NCBI GenBank assembly: GCA_964477085.1
Contig: CAYZDF010000019.1
Span: 1 to 44,902, forward strand
Reading direction: 5' to 3'
Length of the DNA stretch: 44,902 bases
Origin: Dichloromethanomonas sp964477085
Lineage (GTDB): Bacteria > Bacillota > Desulfitobacteriia > Desulfitobacteriales > Syntrophobotulaceae
Every line of letters starts with the position of its first letter. The stretch's first letter is position 1. The notes below the pieces were generated by a model that saw nothing but the letters and a program-made list of their open reading frames with translations, ran no database searches and was not told the DNA's origin. A program made the translations under genes and the position numbers. Shown one piece after another: positions 1 to 8,544 of the stretch.

Positions 1-100
1 TAAAGTTGGCTTGTCTGATAACAAGCAATAAGGGTGGCAACGCGGGATAACCTCTCGTCCCTCAGTGGGATGGGAGGTTTATACTATATTTTGAGTTTTG
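1..100 (+). promoter_or_regulatory. T-box riboswitch, 3' part (antiterminator and terminator)
   Basis: The conserved T-box sequence that pairs with the uncharged tRNA acceptor end is visible at 31-45 (AGGGTGGCAACGCGG). It is followed by a strong terminator hairpin whose arms are 49-61 and 67-79, about 13 pairs including G-U pairs, and then a T-rich stretch. The specifier loop lies upstream of the window, so the cognate tRNA cannot be read. T-boxes of this kind switch off aminoacyl-tRNA synthetase or amino acid synthesis genes when the cognate tRNA is charged. Position before serA suggests a serine specifier, but that is inference. Confidence 0.9.
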
Positions 101-114
101 GGGGTTAGATACAA

Positions 115-1701
115 ATGAAAATCCTGGTAAGTGAAAAGGTAGCAGAAGCAGGCGTCAAACTCCTACGCGAAGAACATGAAGTTGATACATATTGTTCATT
201 GTCTCAGGAAGAACTACTAAATGTGATTCCGAAATACGATGCGTTGATCGTTCGGGGGGATACCCGTGTCAGCCATGAGGTTATCGAGGCAGGCAAGAAT
301 CTGAAAGTAATCGGGCGGGCAGGTTTAGAAGTAGAACATATCGATATCCAGGCTGCCACGAAGAGTGGAATAATCGTTCTGAACGCCCCACAGGGCAGGA
401 GTACCTCCTCAATCGAATATGCTTTGGGAATGATTTTGGCTTTGAGTCGTAAGATTCCTCAAGCCTATGTTTCGGTCAGGGATGGTAAATGGGAAAGACA
501 AAAATTCATTGGTATGGAGATTCGTGAAAAAGTGTTGGGGATCATTGGTTTAGGAAGGGTGGGAACGGGTGTTGCCCGTCGAGCCAAAGCATTCGATATG
601 CGGGTAATTGCCTATGATCCGTTCATCAGCGAAGAGAAGGCCAGGGAACTGGACATTGACCTGGTGGATTTCGATTTTGTTTTGAAGAAAGCGGACTATA
701 TAACCTTGCATCTTCCCACCACCGTCGATACCAGGAATCTTTTGAACAAAGATGCTTTCAACAAAATGAAAAAAGGTGTAAGGATCATTAACTGTGCTCG
801 GGGCGGTATCATTGACGAAAAGGCTCTGGCCTGGGCACTTAACGAAGGGATCGTTTCAGAAGCTGCTCTGGATGGGTTTGGAGAGGAACCGGTTGATTTC
901 TCTAACCCTTTACTGACTATGGATAATGTTATCTGTACACCGCGGATTGCTTCACGGACAAGTGAAGCCGAGAACGAAGTAGCCATTGGGGTAGCTAAAG
1001 GAGTTTTAGCGGCTTTGCGATCTGAGCCAGTTGCAACCTCACTGAATATCCCGCCGGTATCCAAGGATGTAATGGAGACGATCAAGCCGTACATCAATCT
1101 TATGGAAAAAATGGGTGTGTTAGCTGTTCATCTAACAGAGGGCAGGATCAAAAACGTAGAAGTAAAGTATAACGGTGAGATCAGTATGGTCGATACCAAA
1201 ATGTTAACGCTTGCAGTTATCAAGGGGGTACTTAACCCTATTCTTCAGGAAGCTGTCAACTTCGTGAATGCCCCGGAAGTCGCTAAGGCCAGAGGGATAA
1301 TCGTCAAAGAGGTTAAAAGCAAAGAAGCCAAAAACTTTGTAGATCTTATCACAGTAACCGTTAGAACAGATAAGACTGAACATCGTGTAGCTGGGACATT
1401 ATTTGGCAAGATGGAAGGGCGTATTGTAGAAATCGATGACTATAGGGTTGATATCGATCCGATAGGTTGGCTTCTTTTAATACCTCATGAAGATTATCCT
1501 GGGATGATCGGGAAAGTAGGGACGATTCTGGGTGAGAATCAGATAAACATCACCAGTATGCAAGTAGGAAGAACAGACGCATTCGGTACTAACATCATGA
1601 TAGCAGGTGTTCAGACTGATATTGATTCTAACGTGATCCATAAGCTCAAAGAATTAATCGGCATCCAAAGCGTCAGAAAAGTCAATTTCGACATTGAATA
1701 G
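115..1701 (+). CDS. serA: D-3-phosphoglycerate dehydrogenase-like protein with altered active site
   Basis: SerA oxidises 3-phosphoglycerate to 3-phosphohydroxypyruvate with NAD, the first step of serine synthesis, in the cytoplasm. The protein is 528 residues, the usual length of the long SerA type: split substrate and Rossmann domains (nucleotide motif GLGRVGTG near residue 143, then YDPF), an intervening ASB domain, and a C-terminal ACT domain (about 455-528). The catalytic Arg (R229, in ARGG) and Glu (E258, in GEEP) are present. The catalytic His of the TPH motif is replaced by Arg (R277, codon CGG at 943-945), and the surrounding segment reads TPRIASRT instead of TPHLGAST. The upstream GVDN loop is also altered (GLEVEHID). 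The family is certain; normal dehydrogenase activity is doubtful. A T-box immediately upstream implies control by aminoacyl-tRNA charging. Confidence 0.88.
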   Translation: MKILVSEKVAEAGVKLLREEHEVDTYCSLSQEELLNVIPKYDALIVRGDTRVSHEVIEAGKNLKVIGRAGLEVEHIDIQAATKSGIIVLNAPQGRSTSSIEYALGMILALSRKIPQAYVSVRDGKWERQKFIGMEIREKVLGIIGLGRVGTGVARRAKAFDMRVIAYDPFISEEKARELDIDLVDFDFVLKKADYITLHLPTTVDTRNLLNKDAFNKMKKGVRIINCARGGIIDEKALAWALNEGIVSEAALDGFGEEPVDFSNPLLTMDNVICTPRIASRTSEAENEVAIGVAKGVLAALRSEPVATSLNIPPVSKDVMETIKPYINLMEKMGVLAVHLTEGRIKNVEVKYNGEISMVDTKMLTLAVIKGVLNPILQEAVNFVNAPEVAKARGIIVKEVKSKEAKNFVDLITVTVRTDKTEHRVAGTLFGKMEGRIVEIDDYRVDIDPIGWLLLIPHEDYPGMIGKVGTILGENQINITSMQVGRTDAFGTNIMIAGVQTDIDSNVIHKLKELIGIQSVRKVNFDIE

Positions 1702-1712
1702 GAGAGGTCTTC

Positions 1713-2558
1713 GTGGATTTAAGATTTGGCACAGCAGGGGTACCTATATCTGCCAAAGACGGTTCGACTGAATCGGGTGTGCTTAGGATCAGGGAACTGG
1801 GTTTGGATGCCATGGAAGTAGAGTTTGTACACGGTGTTCGTATGAAGGAAGAAAAAGCTGCAAAGGTTGGGAAAATCGCCCAGATGGAAGGTGTTTTCCT
1901 ATCCTGCCACGCCCCGTACTATATTAACCTTAATTCTAAGGAAGAAGAAAAGGTGATCGCGAGTAAAGCTCGTATTATTCAGACAGCAAGAATAGCCAAG
2001 CTTTTAGGAGCATCGAGTGTTGTTTTCCATCCGGCGTTCTACTTAGATAGTCCACCAGAAACGGTGATGCAAAAAGTGCTTTTAGCTTTGATTGAAGTTA
2101 GAGAAGAATTGGATCGGGAAGACAACCAAGTTATCTTAAGACCTGAAACAACCGGGAAACCTACACATTTCGGAGATCTTCAGGAGACAATTAGACTGGC
2201 GAAAGAGATCCCGGGAATTTTACCCTGTATCGACTTTGGCCATGTCCATGCCAGAGGTAATGGTCTATATAACAGCTATGATGAATTCTGCGCGATTTTG
2301 GATGAAACAGCAGAGGAAATCGGTGACATTTGGGTTAATAATGCCCATATCCACATTTCAGGGATTGAGTATAGTGCCAAGGGGGAAAAAAAACACCTTA
2401 TTCTCCAGGAATCAGATTTACACTATGATCAGTTACTAAAAGCACTTCTGAGCTTTGGAATCAAAGGTACTGTGATCTGTGAGAGCCCTAACATGGAAAC
2501 AGATACACTTATTATACGGGATGCCTATAGCAAGTTAAGACCAATTAATAATGGCTGA
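1713..2558 (+). CDS. Endonuclease IV / xylose isomerase-like TIM barrel protein
   Basis: This 281-residue protein has the AP endonuclease 2 (endonuclease IV-like) TIM-barrel fold. Visible metal-ligand motifs in order are CHAPYY, VFHPAF, RPETTGK, CIDFGHVHA, NNAHIHISG and ICESPN. Together these supply the His, Glu and Asp residues expected for a zinc cluster. Members cleave abasic DNA (Nfo) or act as sugar isomerases. The opening LRFGTAGVP is typical of the Nfo-like branch found in anaerobes and archaea, so DNA repair is the better guess but is not proven. It starts at GTG 1713 behind GGAGAGG at 1701-1707, only 11 bases after serA, so it probably shares the T-box controlled transcript. The next feature downstream is a terminator. 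Confidence 0.82.
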   Translation: MDLRFGTAGVPISAKDGSTESGVLRIRELGLDAMEVEFVHGVRMKEEKAAKVGKIAQMEGVFLSCHAPYYINLNSKEEEKVIASKARIIQTARIAKLLGASSVVFHPAFYLDSPPETVMQKVLLALIEVREELDREDNQVILRPETTGKPTHFGDLQETIRLAKEIPGILPCIDFGHVHARGNGLYNSYDEFCAILDETAEEIGDIWVNNAHIHISGIEYSAKGEKKHLILQESDLHYDQLLKALLSFGIKGTVICESPNMETDTLIIRDAYSKLRPINNG

Positions 2559-2571
2559 ATGCCAATGATTA

Positions 2572-2604
2572 AAAAGAGGTTCTGATTGAAGAACCTCTTT
2601 TGTC
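2572..2604 (+). terminator. Rho-independent terminator after serA operon
   Basis: An 11-bp perfect stem (arms 2573-2583 and 2590-2600, AAAGAGGTTCT and its complement) closes a 6-base loop and runs into a short T tract. It separates the serA transcript from dprA. Confidence 0.85.
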
Positions 2605-2673
2605 AAAATATTACATTTTGATTGCAGGAATTATCCCCTTGTGTACAGAAAGTATTTCCTCGGGGGTGAGGGA

Positions 2674-3804
2674 GTGGACTTCTCAAGAGAAAAAATAATG
2701 AGAGCTGTGATTTTGGGGATACCCGGGATCGGCAGTCAAAGACTTCGTCATCTCATTGCTATAGCTGGAAGTGCTGAAAAAGCCTGGATTATGGAGCCTC
2801 AAGCATTTGGAACATTTGGTGAATCAGAATGGGTGAAAGATTTCATCCGGATGAGAAGAAGAGTAGATCCAGTAATAATGGCCGAACGTCTTCGCAAAGA
2901 GGGTATTTCACTGGTCATGTTAGGAGAAGATCTGTACCCTTATCTCCTAGCCGAGTGTGCGGATGCTCCCCCTTTGTTATTTTATAAAGGAACGTTGACG
3001 CCAAAGGTGGAAGGGTTGGCTGTGGTCGGCTCACGCCGAGCAACTCCTTATGGAAAAGCGGCTGCTCAATACGTGGCTCGGGCCATTGTTGAGAACAATT
3101 ATGTGGTCATCAGTGGACTGGCACGAGGAATAGATACCTGGGCCCATAAAGGTGCTCTCGAGGCCGGTGGCAAAACCTGGGCTTTCCTGGCTGGTGGTCT
3201 GGATAACATCTACCCTCCGGAAAACAGAGAGCTGGCCTGCATCATTATGCAGAATGGTGCTCTAATCAGTGAATATCCACCGGGATTTCCGCCTGAGGCC
3301 GGACAGTTTCCGGCCCGTAACAGACTCATAAGTGGATCATCCCGAGGGGTGATCGTTGTGGAGGCTGCACAGCGGAGTGGAGCACTGATTACCGTAGATT
3401 TTGCGTTAGAACAAGGAAGAGAAGTATTTGCTGTCCCCGGTCCAATCTTCAGCGAACAGAGTCGGGGAACACATCAATTGCTTAAAATGGGTGCTAAACT
3501 GGTTAGTGATAAAGAGGATATATTCTGTGAATTGCCCTGTGCCACAAGTCAAAATTCTATAGTAGCTAAAGATTCAAAACCTGGAGTCTCTCTTAAAATG
3601 GATTCTCCTCCATCCACAGGGTCAGGTGAAGAAGACGATTGGGATGAAATTATGGAATACTTAAGTGATGTTCCAATCCATATCGACAGGTTAACTACCT
3701 TATGTTCTCTGCCTCCTGAAGCGATTGCACTGGGATTACTGGAATTACAGCTTTCAGGAAAGATCATTCAACTTCCCGGCCAAAATTTTGTTTTGCAGCG
3801 ATAA
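2674..3804 (+). CDS. dprA: DNA processing protein DprA (Smf)
   Basis: DprA binds incoming single-stranded DNA and loads RecA during natural transformation; it is also widely kept in bacteria not known to be competent. The central Rossmann-like domain is complete, with VVGSRRATPYG, SGLARGID, the AGGLDNIYPPEN segment, FPARNRLISG, and VVEAAQRSGALIT. A C-terminal winged-helix region follows a linker (about residues 300-376). I prefer GTG 2674 because GGGGGTGAGG lies just before it and the product then opens DFSREKIMRAVILG like other DprA proteins. The frame extends back to GTG 2641, which adds 11 residues behind a weak ribosome site. The dprA-topA order matches smf-topA of Bacillus. Confidence 0.93.
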   Translation: MDFSREKIMRAVILGIPGIGSQRLRHLIAIAGSAEKAWIMEPQAFGTFGESEWVKDFIRMRRRVDPVIMAERLRKEGISLVMLGEDLYPYLLAECADAPPLLFYKGTLTPKVEGLAVVGSRRATPYGKAAAQYVARAIVENNYVVISGLARGIDTWAHKGALEAGGKTWAFLAGGLDNIYPPENRELACIIMQNGALISEYPPGFPPEAGQFPARNRLISGSSRGVIVVEAAQRSGALITVDFALEQGREVFAVPGPIFSEQSRGTHQLLKMGAKLVSDKEDIFCELPCATSQNSIVAKDSKPGVSLKMDSPPSTGSGEEDDWDEIMEYLSDVPIHIDRLTTLCSLPPEAIALGLLELQLSGKIIQLPGQNFVLQR

Positions 3805-3948
3805 TTTTACGTAATAAGTTTAAGAGGGTAAAAAAATATCTATACTATATAAAAATCGACATTATTTAGCCTTTTTTTTGCTATAAGCAAAGATTTAAAA
3901 TAAATTTGCCATATAGACGGAAATAATTATATAAACAATTGAGGTTTT

Positions 3949-3978
3949 TTGATAAAGTTGGTATATTGGTCTTATTAT
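3949..3978 (+). promoter_or_regulatory. Candidate sigma-A promoter for topA
   Basis: In the A+T-rich 244-base gap between dprA and topA, TTGATA (3949-3954) and TATTAT (3973-3978) are separated by 18 bases. Each hexamer matches the consensus at 5 of 6 positions. It would start topA mRNA near 3985, about 65 bases before the start codon. No strong terminator for dprA was seen in this gap. Confidence 0.45.
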
Positions 3979-4048
3979 TTTTATGATCTGTTACTAAAAT
4001 CTGAAGTTTAATAGGTCATATAGTTAACGAAAAATATTGAGGTGAATT

Positions 4049-6148
4049 ATGGCTAAGACCCTGGTTATTGTTGAATCTCCTGCCAAAGCGAAATCCATCA
4101 GCAAATTTCTTTCTAAAAACTATCTTGTTAAAGCATCAATGGGACATTTGCGTGACTTACCCAAAAGTCAAATAGGAGTAGATATTGAGAACGATTTTGA
4201 ACCAAAGTACATTGCAATTAGGGGCCGAGGAGATTTAGTCAAAGAACTGAAGGCCGCTGCCAAGAATGCTGATAAAGTCCTTCTGGCCTCCGACCCTGAC
4301 AGGGAAGGTGAAGCTATTGCCTGGCACCTAGTGCACCTTTTAGGCTTAAATCCCAATGATAACAGCAGAATTGAGTTCCATGAGATTACCAAACCAACGA
4401 TTCAGAATGCTGTTAAGAATGCCAGGAAGATTGACGTTCATCGGGTAGATGCACAACAGGCACGTCGCGTCTTAGATCGTTTAGTGGGTTATAAACTAAG
4501 TCCTCTTCTTTGGAGAAAGGTTAAGAAAGGACTCAGTGCTGGTCGTGTGCAATCCGTTGCTGTTCGCTTGGTCTGTGACAGAGAAGAAGAGATTAAAAAC
4601 TTTGAGCCGGAAGAATATTGGACACTAACCGCTGAGTTTCTTTGCGAAGGTGGAAGCTTTATAGCTAAGCTACTGCACTATCAAGGAAAGAAAATTATCA
4701 TATCCAGTCAGGAACAGATGGCAATACTCCTCAGAGAGCTTAAAGTGGCGCAATACCAAATAAGTGAGATTAAATCCAAAGAAAAGAAGAAACAACCGGC
4801 ACCGCCATTTACGACCAGCAGTCTTCAGCAGGAAGCGTATCGCAAGCTCAATTTTACCCCCAAAAGAACAATGATGCTTGCTCAGCAGCTGTATGAAGGA
4901 CTTGATCTGGGTAAGTCGGGGACGATCGGTCTCATAACCTATATGCGTACAGATTCTGTGAGGATCGCTGAGACTGCACAAGCAGAGACTAAAGAGTTCA
5001 TTTTAACTCAGTATGGAGATAGATACTACCCGGAGGTACCAAGACAATTTGCCAGTAAGGGGAGAACGCAGGAAGCACATGAAGCTATCAGGCCTACCTC
5101 AGTTTTAAGGACACCTGATTCAGTGAAAGCATACCTGGGCAGGGATCAATTTCGCCTTTATCGTCTGATCTGGGAAAGGTTTGTTGCCAGCCAGATGAGT
5201 GCCGCTATCTATGATACGATTACGGTTGATGTTAAAGCTGGGGAATACCTCTTTAGGGCCAATGCTTCTACAGTTAAATTCCCGGGTTATTTAACCGTCT
5301 ACGAGGAAAGTACGGATGATCCCGAGAAATTGGAAAATGAAGAAGGATGTCTAAGAGGTGACCTAGTGCAAGGACAATCACTTCAATTAGCCAAACTACA
5401 GGATAAACAACATTTCACAGAACCACCTTCCAGATACACTGAAGCCTCCTTGGTTCGTAAAATGGAGGAGGAAGGAATCGGAAGACCGAGTACATATGCA
5501 CCGACCATCGATATCATTCAAAGTAGGGGTTATGTGGTCAAAGAAGATAAGAAGCTCGTGCCAACGGAACTCGGAGAAATCGTTATTGCTCTTCTGAAAG
5601 AACACTTTCATGATATAGTAGATCTGGAGTTTACCGCTCATATGGAAGAAAAATTCGATGATATTGAGGAAGGGAATGCTTCCTGGAAGGATATTATTCG
5701 TGATTTTTACGAGCCGTTTGCTCATACTTTAAGCATTGCTGAACAGAAAATTGGCAAGATTAAAGTAGAAGATGAGGTTTCTGATGAAGTATGTGAACTG
5801 TGCGGCCGAAATATGGTTATCAAGATGGGCCGTTTTGGTAAATTCTTAGCATGTCCTGGGTTTCCTGAGTGTAAAAATGCTCGTCCTTTGCTTGAAGAAG
5901 TGGGGGTAGACTGTCCCAAATGTGGTGATAAACTGGTTGTCAGAAGATCTAAAAAGGGACGTAAATTTTATGGTTGCAGCAAATATCCTGCCTGTGATTT
6001 TATCGCCTGGGAAAAACCGGCGCCAAGTCCCTGTCCCCAATGTGGTGGACTCATGACTGAGAAAAACTATCGTAATCAGAAAAAATATATCTGTACCAAT
6101 AAAGATTGTCGCCACTCTCAGGATATCAAAGAGGCAGAACAGGGATAA
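4049..6148 (+). CDS. topA: DNA topoisomerase I
   Basis: This type IA topoisomerase relaxes negative supercoils. The 699-residue protein has an N-terminal Toprim domain (VIVESPAKAKSI; acidic DPDREGEAIAWH near 83-94), the gate domains, and the active-site tyrosine Y298 in the motif ITYMRTDS. Three C-terminal four-cysteine zinc ribbons follow, starting at CELCGR, CPKCGD and CPQCGG (about residues 583-690). The length and three-zinc-ribbon tail are usual for Firmicutes TopA. The ATG at 4049 has GAGGTGAATT just upstream. It heads the topA-trmFO-xerC-hslV-hslU-codY cluster, eight bases before the longest trmFO frame. Confidence 0.98.
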   Translation: MAKTLVIVESPAKAKSISKFLSKNYLVKASMGHLRDLPKSQIGVDIENDFEPKYIAIRGRGDLVKELKAAAKNADKVLLASDPDREGEAIAWHLVHLLGLNPNDNSRIEFHEITKPTIQNAVKNARKIDVHRVDAQQARRVLDRLVGYKLSPLLWRKVKKGLSAGRVQSVAVRLVCDREEEIKNFEPEEYWTLTAEFLCEGGSFIAKLLHYQGKKIIISSQEQMAILLRELKVAQYQISEIKSKEKKKQPAPPFTTSSLQQEAYRKLNFTPKRTMMLAQQLYEGLDLGKSGTIGLITYMRTDSVRIAETAQAETKEFILTQYGDRYYPEVPRQFASKGRTQEAHEAIRPTSVLRTPDSVKAYLGRDQFRLYRLIWERFVASQMSAAIYDTITVDVKAGEYLFRANASTVKFPGYLTVYEESTDDPEKLENEEGCLRGDLVQGQSLQLAKLQDKQHFTEPPSRYTEASLVRKMEEEGIGRPSTYAPTIDIIQSRGYVVKEDKKLVPTELGEIVIALLKEHFHDIVDLEFTAHMEEKFDDIEEGNASWKDIIRDFYEPFAHTLSIAEQKIGKIKVEDEVSDEVCELCGRNMVIKMGRFGKFLACPGFPECKNARPLLEEVGVDCPKCGDKLVVRRSKKGRKFYGCSKYPACDFIAWEKPAPSPCPQCGGLMTEKNYRNQKKYICTNKDCRHSQDIKEAEQG

Positions 6149-6170
6149 TATATCATTGGTGGTATTGAAT

Positions 6171-7502
6171 ATGGAGAATGTAACAATTATCGGAGCAGGA
6201 TTAGCCGGCTCTGAAGCTGCATGGCAACTAGCACAGCGTGGAGCAGATGTAACCTTATATGAGATGAGACCGCAGAAATCATCCCCTGCTCATTGTACAG
6301 ACCGATTTGCTGAATTAGTTTGCAGTAATTCTCTGAGAGCAGCAGGATTAGAAAATGCCGTAGGACTCTTAAAAGAAGAGATGCGCCGTCTGAAATCACT
6401 GATCATGGATGTTGCCGATCATACCAAAGTTCCTGCAGGAGGAGCACTCGCGGTTGATCGGAACCGGTTTGCTGAAATTATCACAGAAAGACTTTCTTCA
6501 CATCCGAAGGTTACAGTAGTTCGAGAAGAAGTAACGGAGATACCACGGGATAGGACCGTCATTGTTGCCTCCGGGCCTCTCACCTCAGACTCACTTGCAG
6601 AGGATATTCTTAAGCTTACGGGGGAAGAAGAGCTTTCTTTTTTTGATGCTGCAGCTCCTATCGTTGAACTCGATTCAGTAGATATGGATATTGCCTTTTG
6701 GGCGTCACGTTATGACCGAGGAGAAGCAGATTACCTAAACTGTCCGATGAATAAAGACGAATATCAGGTTTTCTATGATGCTCTGATAGTGGCTCAGACT
6801 GCAGAGGTTAAAGGATTTGAAAAAAATCTTGTATTCGAAGGATGTATGCCTATCGAAGTTATGGCCTCGAGAGGATTTCAGACCATAGCTTTCGGACCTT
6901 TAAAGCCTGTGGGTCTAACAGATCCACGTACAGGAAAGACACCGTATGCTGTGGTACAGTTACGTAAGGAGAACATTGAAGGAACGCTCCTCAATTTGGT
7001 CGGATTTCAAACCCATCTTAAATGGGGAGAGCAGAAGAGGGTATTCCGTCTGATTCCGGGTCTGGAGCATGCTGAATTCGTACGTTATGGTGTCATGCAT
7101 CGCAACTCGTTTCTAAATGCACCCAAAGTACTCAGGGCTGACTTTAGCTTTCGGCAAAGACAAAATATCTTTTTTGCTGGTCAGATTACCGGAGTAGAAG
7201 GATATCTGGAGTCTGCAGCCAGTGGACTTCTGGCCGGTCTGAACGTCTACCGGCAACTTCAGGGACTAGAAACGCTTATTTTTCCACCGGAAACAGCTTT
7301 GGGAGGATTGGCCCGGCACCTGGAAGGTTCTCCGAGTGTCGATTTCCAGCCCATGAATATCAATTTCGGACTGATCACTCCTCTTGGCTATAAAGTAAAG
7401 GGGAAAAGAGAAAAAAACTTAAAACTATCGGAGCGGGCTCTCGCTGAACTGCAGATTTTTATAGGGGAAAAGGGCTTAGAGAATAAGAATGCATTTTTGT
7501 AA
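6171..7502 (+). CDS. trmFO: tRNA (uracil-54-C5) methyltransferase, folate/FAD-dependent
   Basis: TrmFO (formerly Gid) makes ribothymidine at position 54 of tRNA, using methylene-tetrahydrofolate as carbon donor and FAD as hydride carrier. The FAD-binding motif GAGLAGSEAA is at the N terminus. Both conserved cysteines are visible: C51 in LVCSNSLRAAG and C225 in FEGCMPIEV. The C-terminal YLESAASGLLAGLN segment is standard. ATG 6171 gives 443 residues and aligns with known N termini; TTG 6156 or GTG 6159 would add a few residues and cannot be excluded. Its place between topA and xerC is conserved across Firmicutes. Confidence 0.96.
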   Translation: MENVTIIGAGLAGSEAAWQLAQRGADVTLYEMRPQKSSPAHCTDRFAELVCSNSLRAAGLENAVGLLKEEMRRLKSLIMDVADHTKVPAGGALAVDRNRFAEIITERLSSHPKVTVVREEVTEIPRDRTVIVASGPLTSDSLAEDILKLTGEEELSFFDAAAPIVELDSVDMDIAFWASRYDRGEADYLNCPMNKDEYQVFYDALIVAQTAEVKGFEKNLVFEGCMPIEVMASRGFQTIAFGPLKPVGLTDPRTGKTPYAVVQLRKENIEGTLLNLVGFQTHLKWGEQKRVFRLIPGLEHAEFVRYGVMHRNSFLNAPKVLRADFSFRQRQNIFFAGQITGVEGYLESAASGLLAGLNVYRQLQGLETLIFPPETALGGLARHLEGSPSVDFQPMNINFGLITPLGYKVKGKREKNLKLSERALAELQIFIGEKGLENKNAFL

Positions 7503-7554
7503 AAACTATTTAGACTAGAGATGTATGGTAATCGGTAAAGGGGAGTGGGGAAGA

Positions 7555-8448
7555 ATGTTTGTAGATAAAGCCTTAGATTCTTTTAGTGCGTATCTAACAA
7601 CAAGAAATTGCTCTGACTTGACCATTGCAGCTTATCAGACTGACCTGATTCAATTCTTGGAGTTCGCCTCCCATGAGCTGGGGGTAGAGAGTCAAAACCT
7701 TGAAATTAAGACTATTGATAAATACATCGTTCGAAGTTATATTGGACTGATGGCTGAGAAAAACTTAAGTCGAAAAAGTATTGCCCGCAAAGTTGCTGCC
7801 ATGCGTTCGTTTTTTCGATTCCTGTGTCGGGAAGGAGTTCTTACTCAGAGTCCTGTACAAAAGATTACAACACCTAAAATCTCAAGAAATCTTCCTCGTT
7901 TTCTATTTTATGAACATATGCATAAATTGCTGGAAGCTTCAGATCCCAATACCAAGATGGGCGTCCGTGATCAGGTTATTGTTGAATTACTCTATGGTTC
8001 GGGGCTCCGGGTCAGTGAACTTGTCGGTCTTGATATCTCAGATGTTGACGATTACAGCTGTCTCATCAGAGTTAAGGGCAAGGGCAGAAAGGAAAGAATT
8101 GTACCGCTCACTGATCCTGCTAAGGAGGCAATCAGAGGGTATCTGGATAAACGTCACGACCAGGAGAAGGCACTTCTTCTAAATTATAAAGATACAAGGC
8201 TGACTTCGCGATCAGTTCGCAGGATACTGGAAAAACTAGAGAAAAAGGCTAACCTTAATCAGCATGTCCACCCTCATATGCTGAGGCATACCTTTGCAAC
8301 ACATCTCCTGGACGGTGGTGCCGATCTAAGAAGTGTACAAGAACTCTTAGGACATAAGAAGCTCTCATCAACCCAGATTTATACTCATCTGACCAGAGAG
8401 AAGCTGCGGGATGTGTATATGAATACGCATCCAAGAGCAAAGATATGA
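7555..8448 (+). CDS. xerC: Tyrosine recombinase XerC (CodV)
   Basis: XerC acts with a partner recombinase at dif to resolve chromosome dimers. The N-terminal SAM-like domain (about 1-90) is followed by the catalytic domain with the full residue set: R152, K176, H241, R244, H267 and nucleophile Y276 in QIYTHL. The open frame begins at ATG 7525. ATG 7555 is preferred because GGGGAGTGGGGA precedes it and the product (297 residues) then matches the family length. Its position in the hslVU-codY cluster equals codV in Bacillus subtilis; XerD-type function cannot be excluded from sequence alone. Confidence 0.94.
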   Translation: MFVDKALDSFSAYLTTRNCSDLTIAAYQTDLIQFLEFASHELGVESQNLEIKTIDKYIVRSYIGLMAEKNLSRKSIARKVAAMRSFFRFLCREGVLTQSPVQKITTPKISRNLPRFLFYEHMHKLLEASDPNTKMGVRDQVIVELLYGSGLRVSELVGLDISDVDDYSCLIRVKGKGRKERIVPLTDPAKEAIRGYLDKRHDQEKALLLNYKDTRLTSRSVRRILEKLEKKANLNQHVHPHMLRHTFATHLLDGGADLRSVQELLGHKKLSSTQIYTHLTREKLRDVYMNTHPRAKI

Positions 8449-8458
8449 TAATTGTATT

Positions 8459-8494
8459 AAATTTTCATAAATATAAAGTCAATTATGAAAATTT
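8459..8494. promoter_or_regulatory. 12-bp-arm palindrome, candidate CodY operator
   Basis: AAATTTTCATAA (8459-8470) and TTATGAAAATTT (8483-8494) form a perfect inverted repeat with a 12-base spacer, lying directly before a candidate -35 element. The arms contain AATTTTC and GAAAATT, the two halves of the CodY box (AATTTTCWGAAAATT). The left arm and spacer read through as a 12-of-15 match. There is no T tract, so a terminator is less likely than an operator. CodY binding is inference. Confidence 0.45.
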
Positions 8495-8496
8495 GC

Positions 8497-8525
8497 TTGA
8501 CTCTGGAAATAATTATTAGTAAACT
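8497..8525 (+). promoter_or_regulatory. Candidate promoter for hslVU
   Basis: TTGACT (8497-8502) and TAAACT (8520-8525) are separated by 17 bases. The -35 box is strong and the -10 is weak. It lies 20 bases before the hslV start codon and just after the palindrome, so a protein bound there could block it. Confidence 0.35.
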
Positions 8526-8544
8526 GCCATTAAGGAGGAACACT

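Noticed and set aside
3870..3900. TTTGC/GCAAA hairpin with T run after dprA as a terminator
   Set aside because: The stem is only five pairs, and the T run precedes rather than follows it on the + strand.
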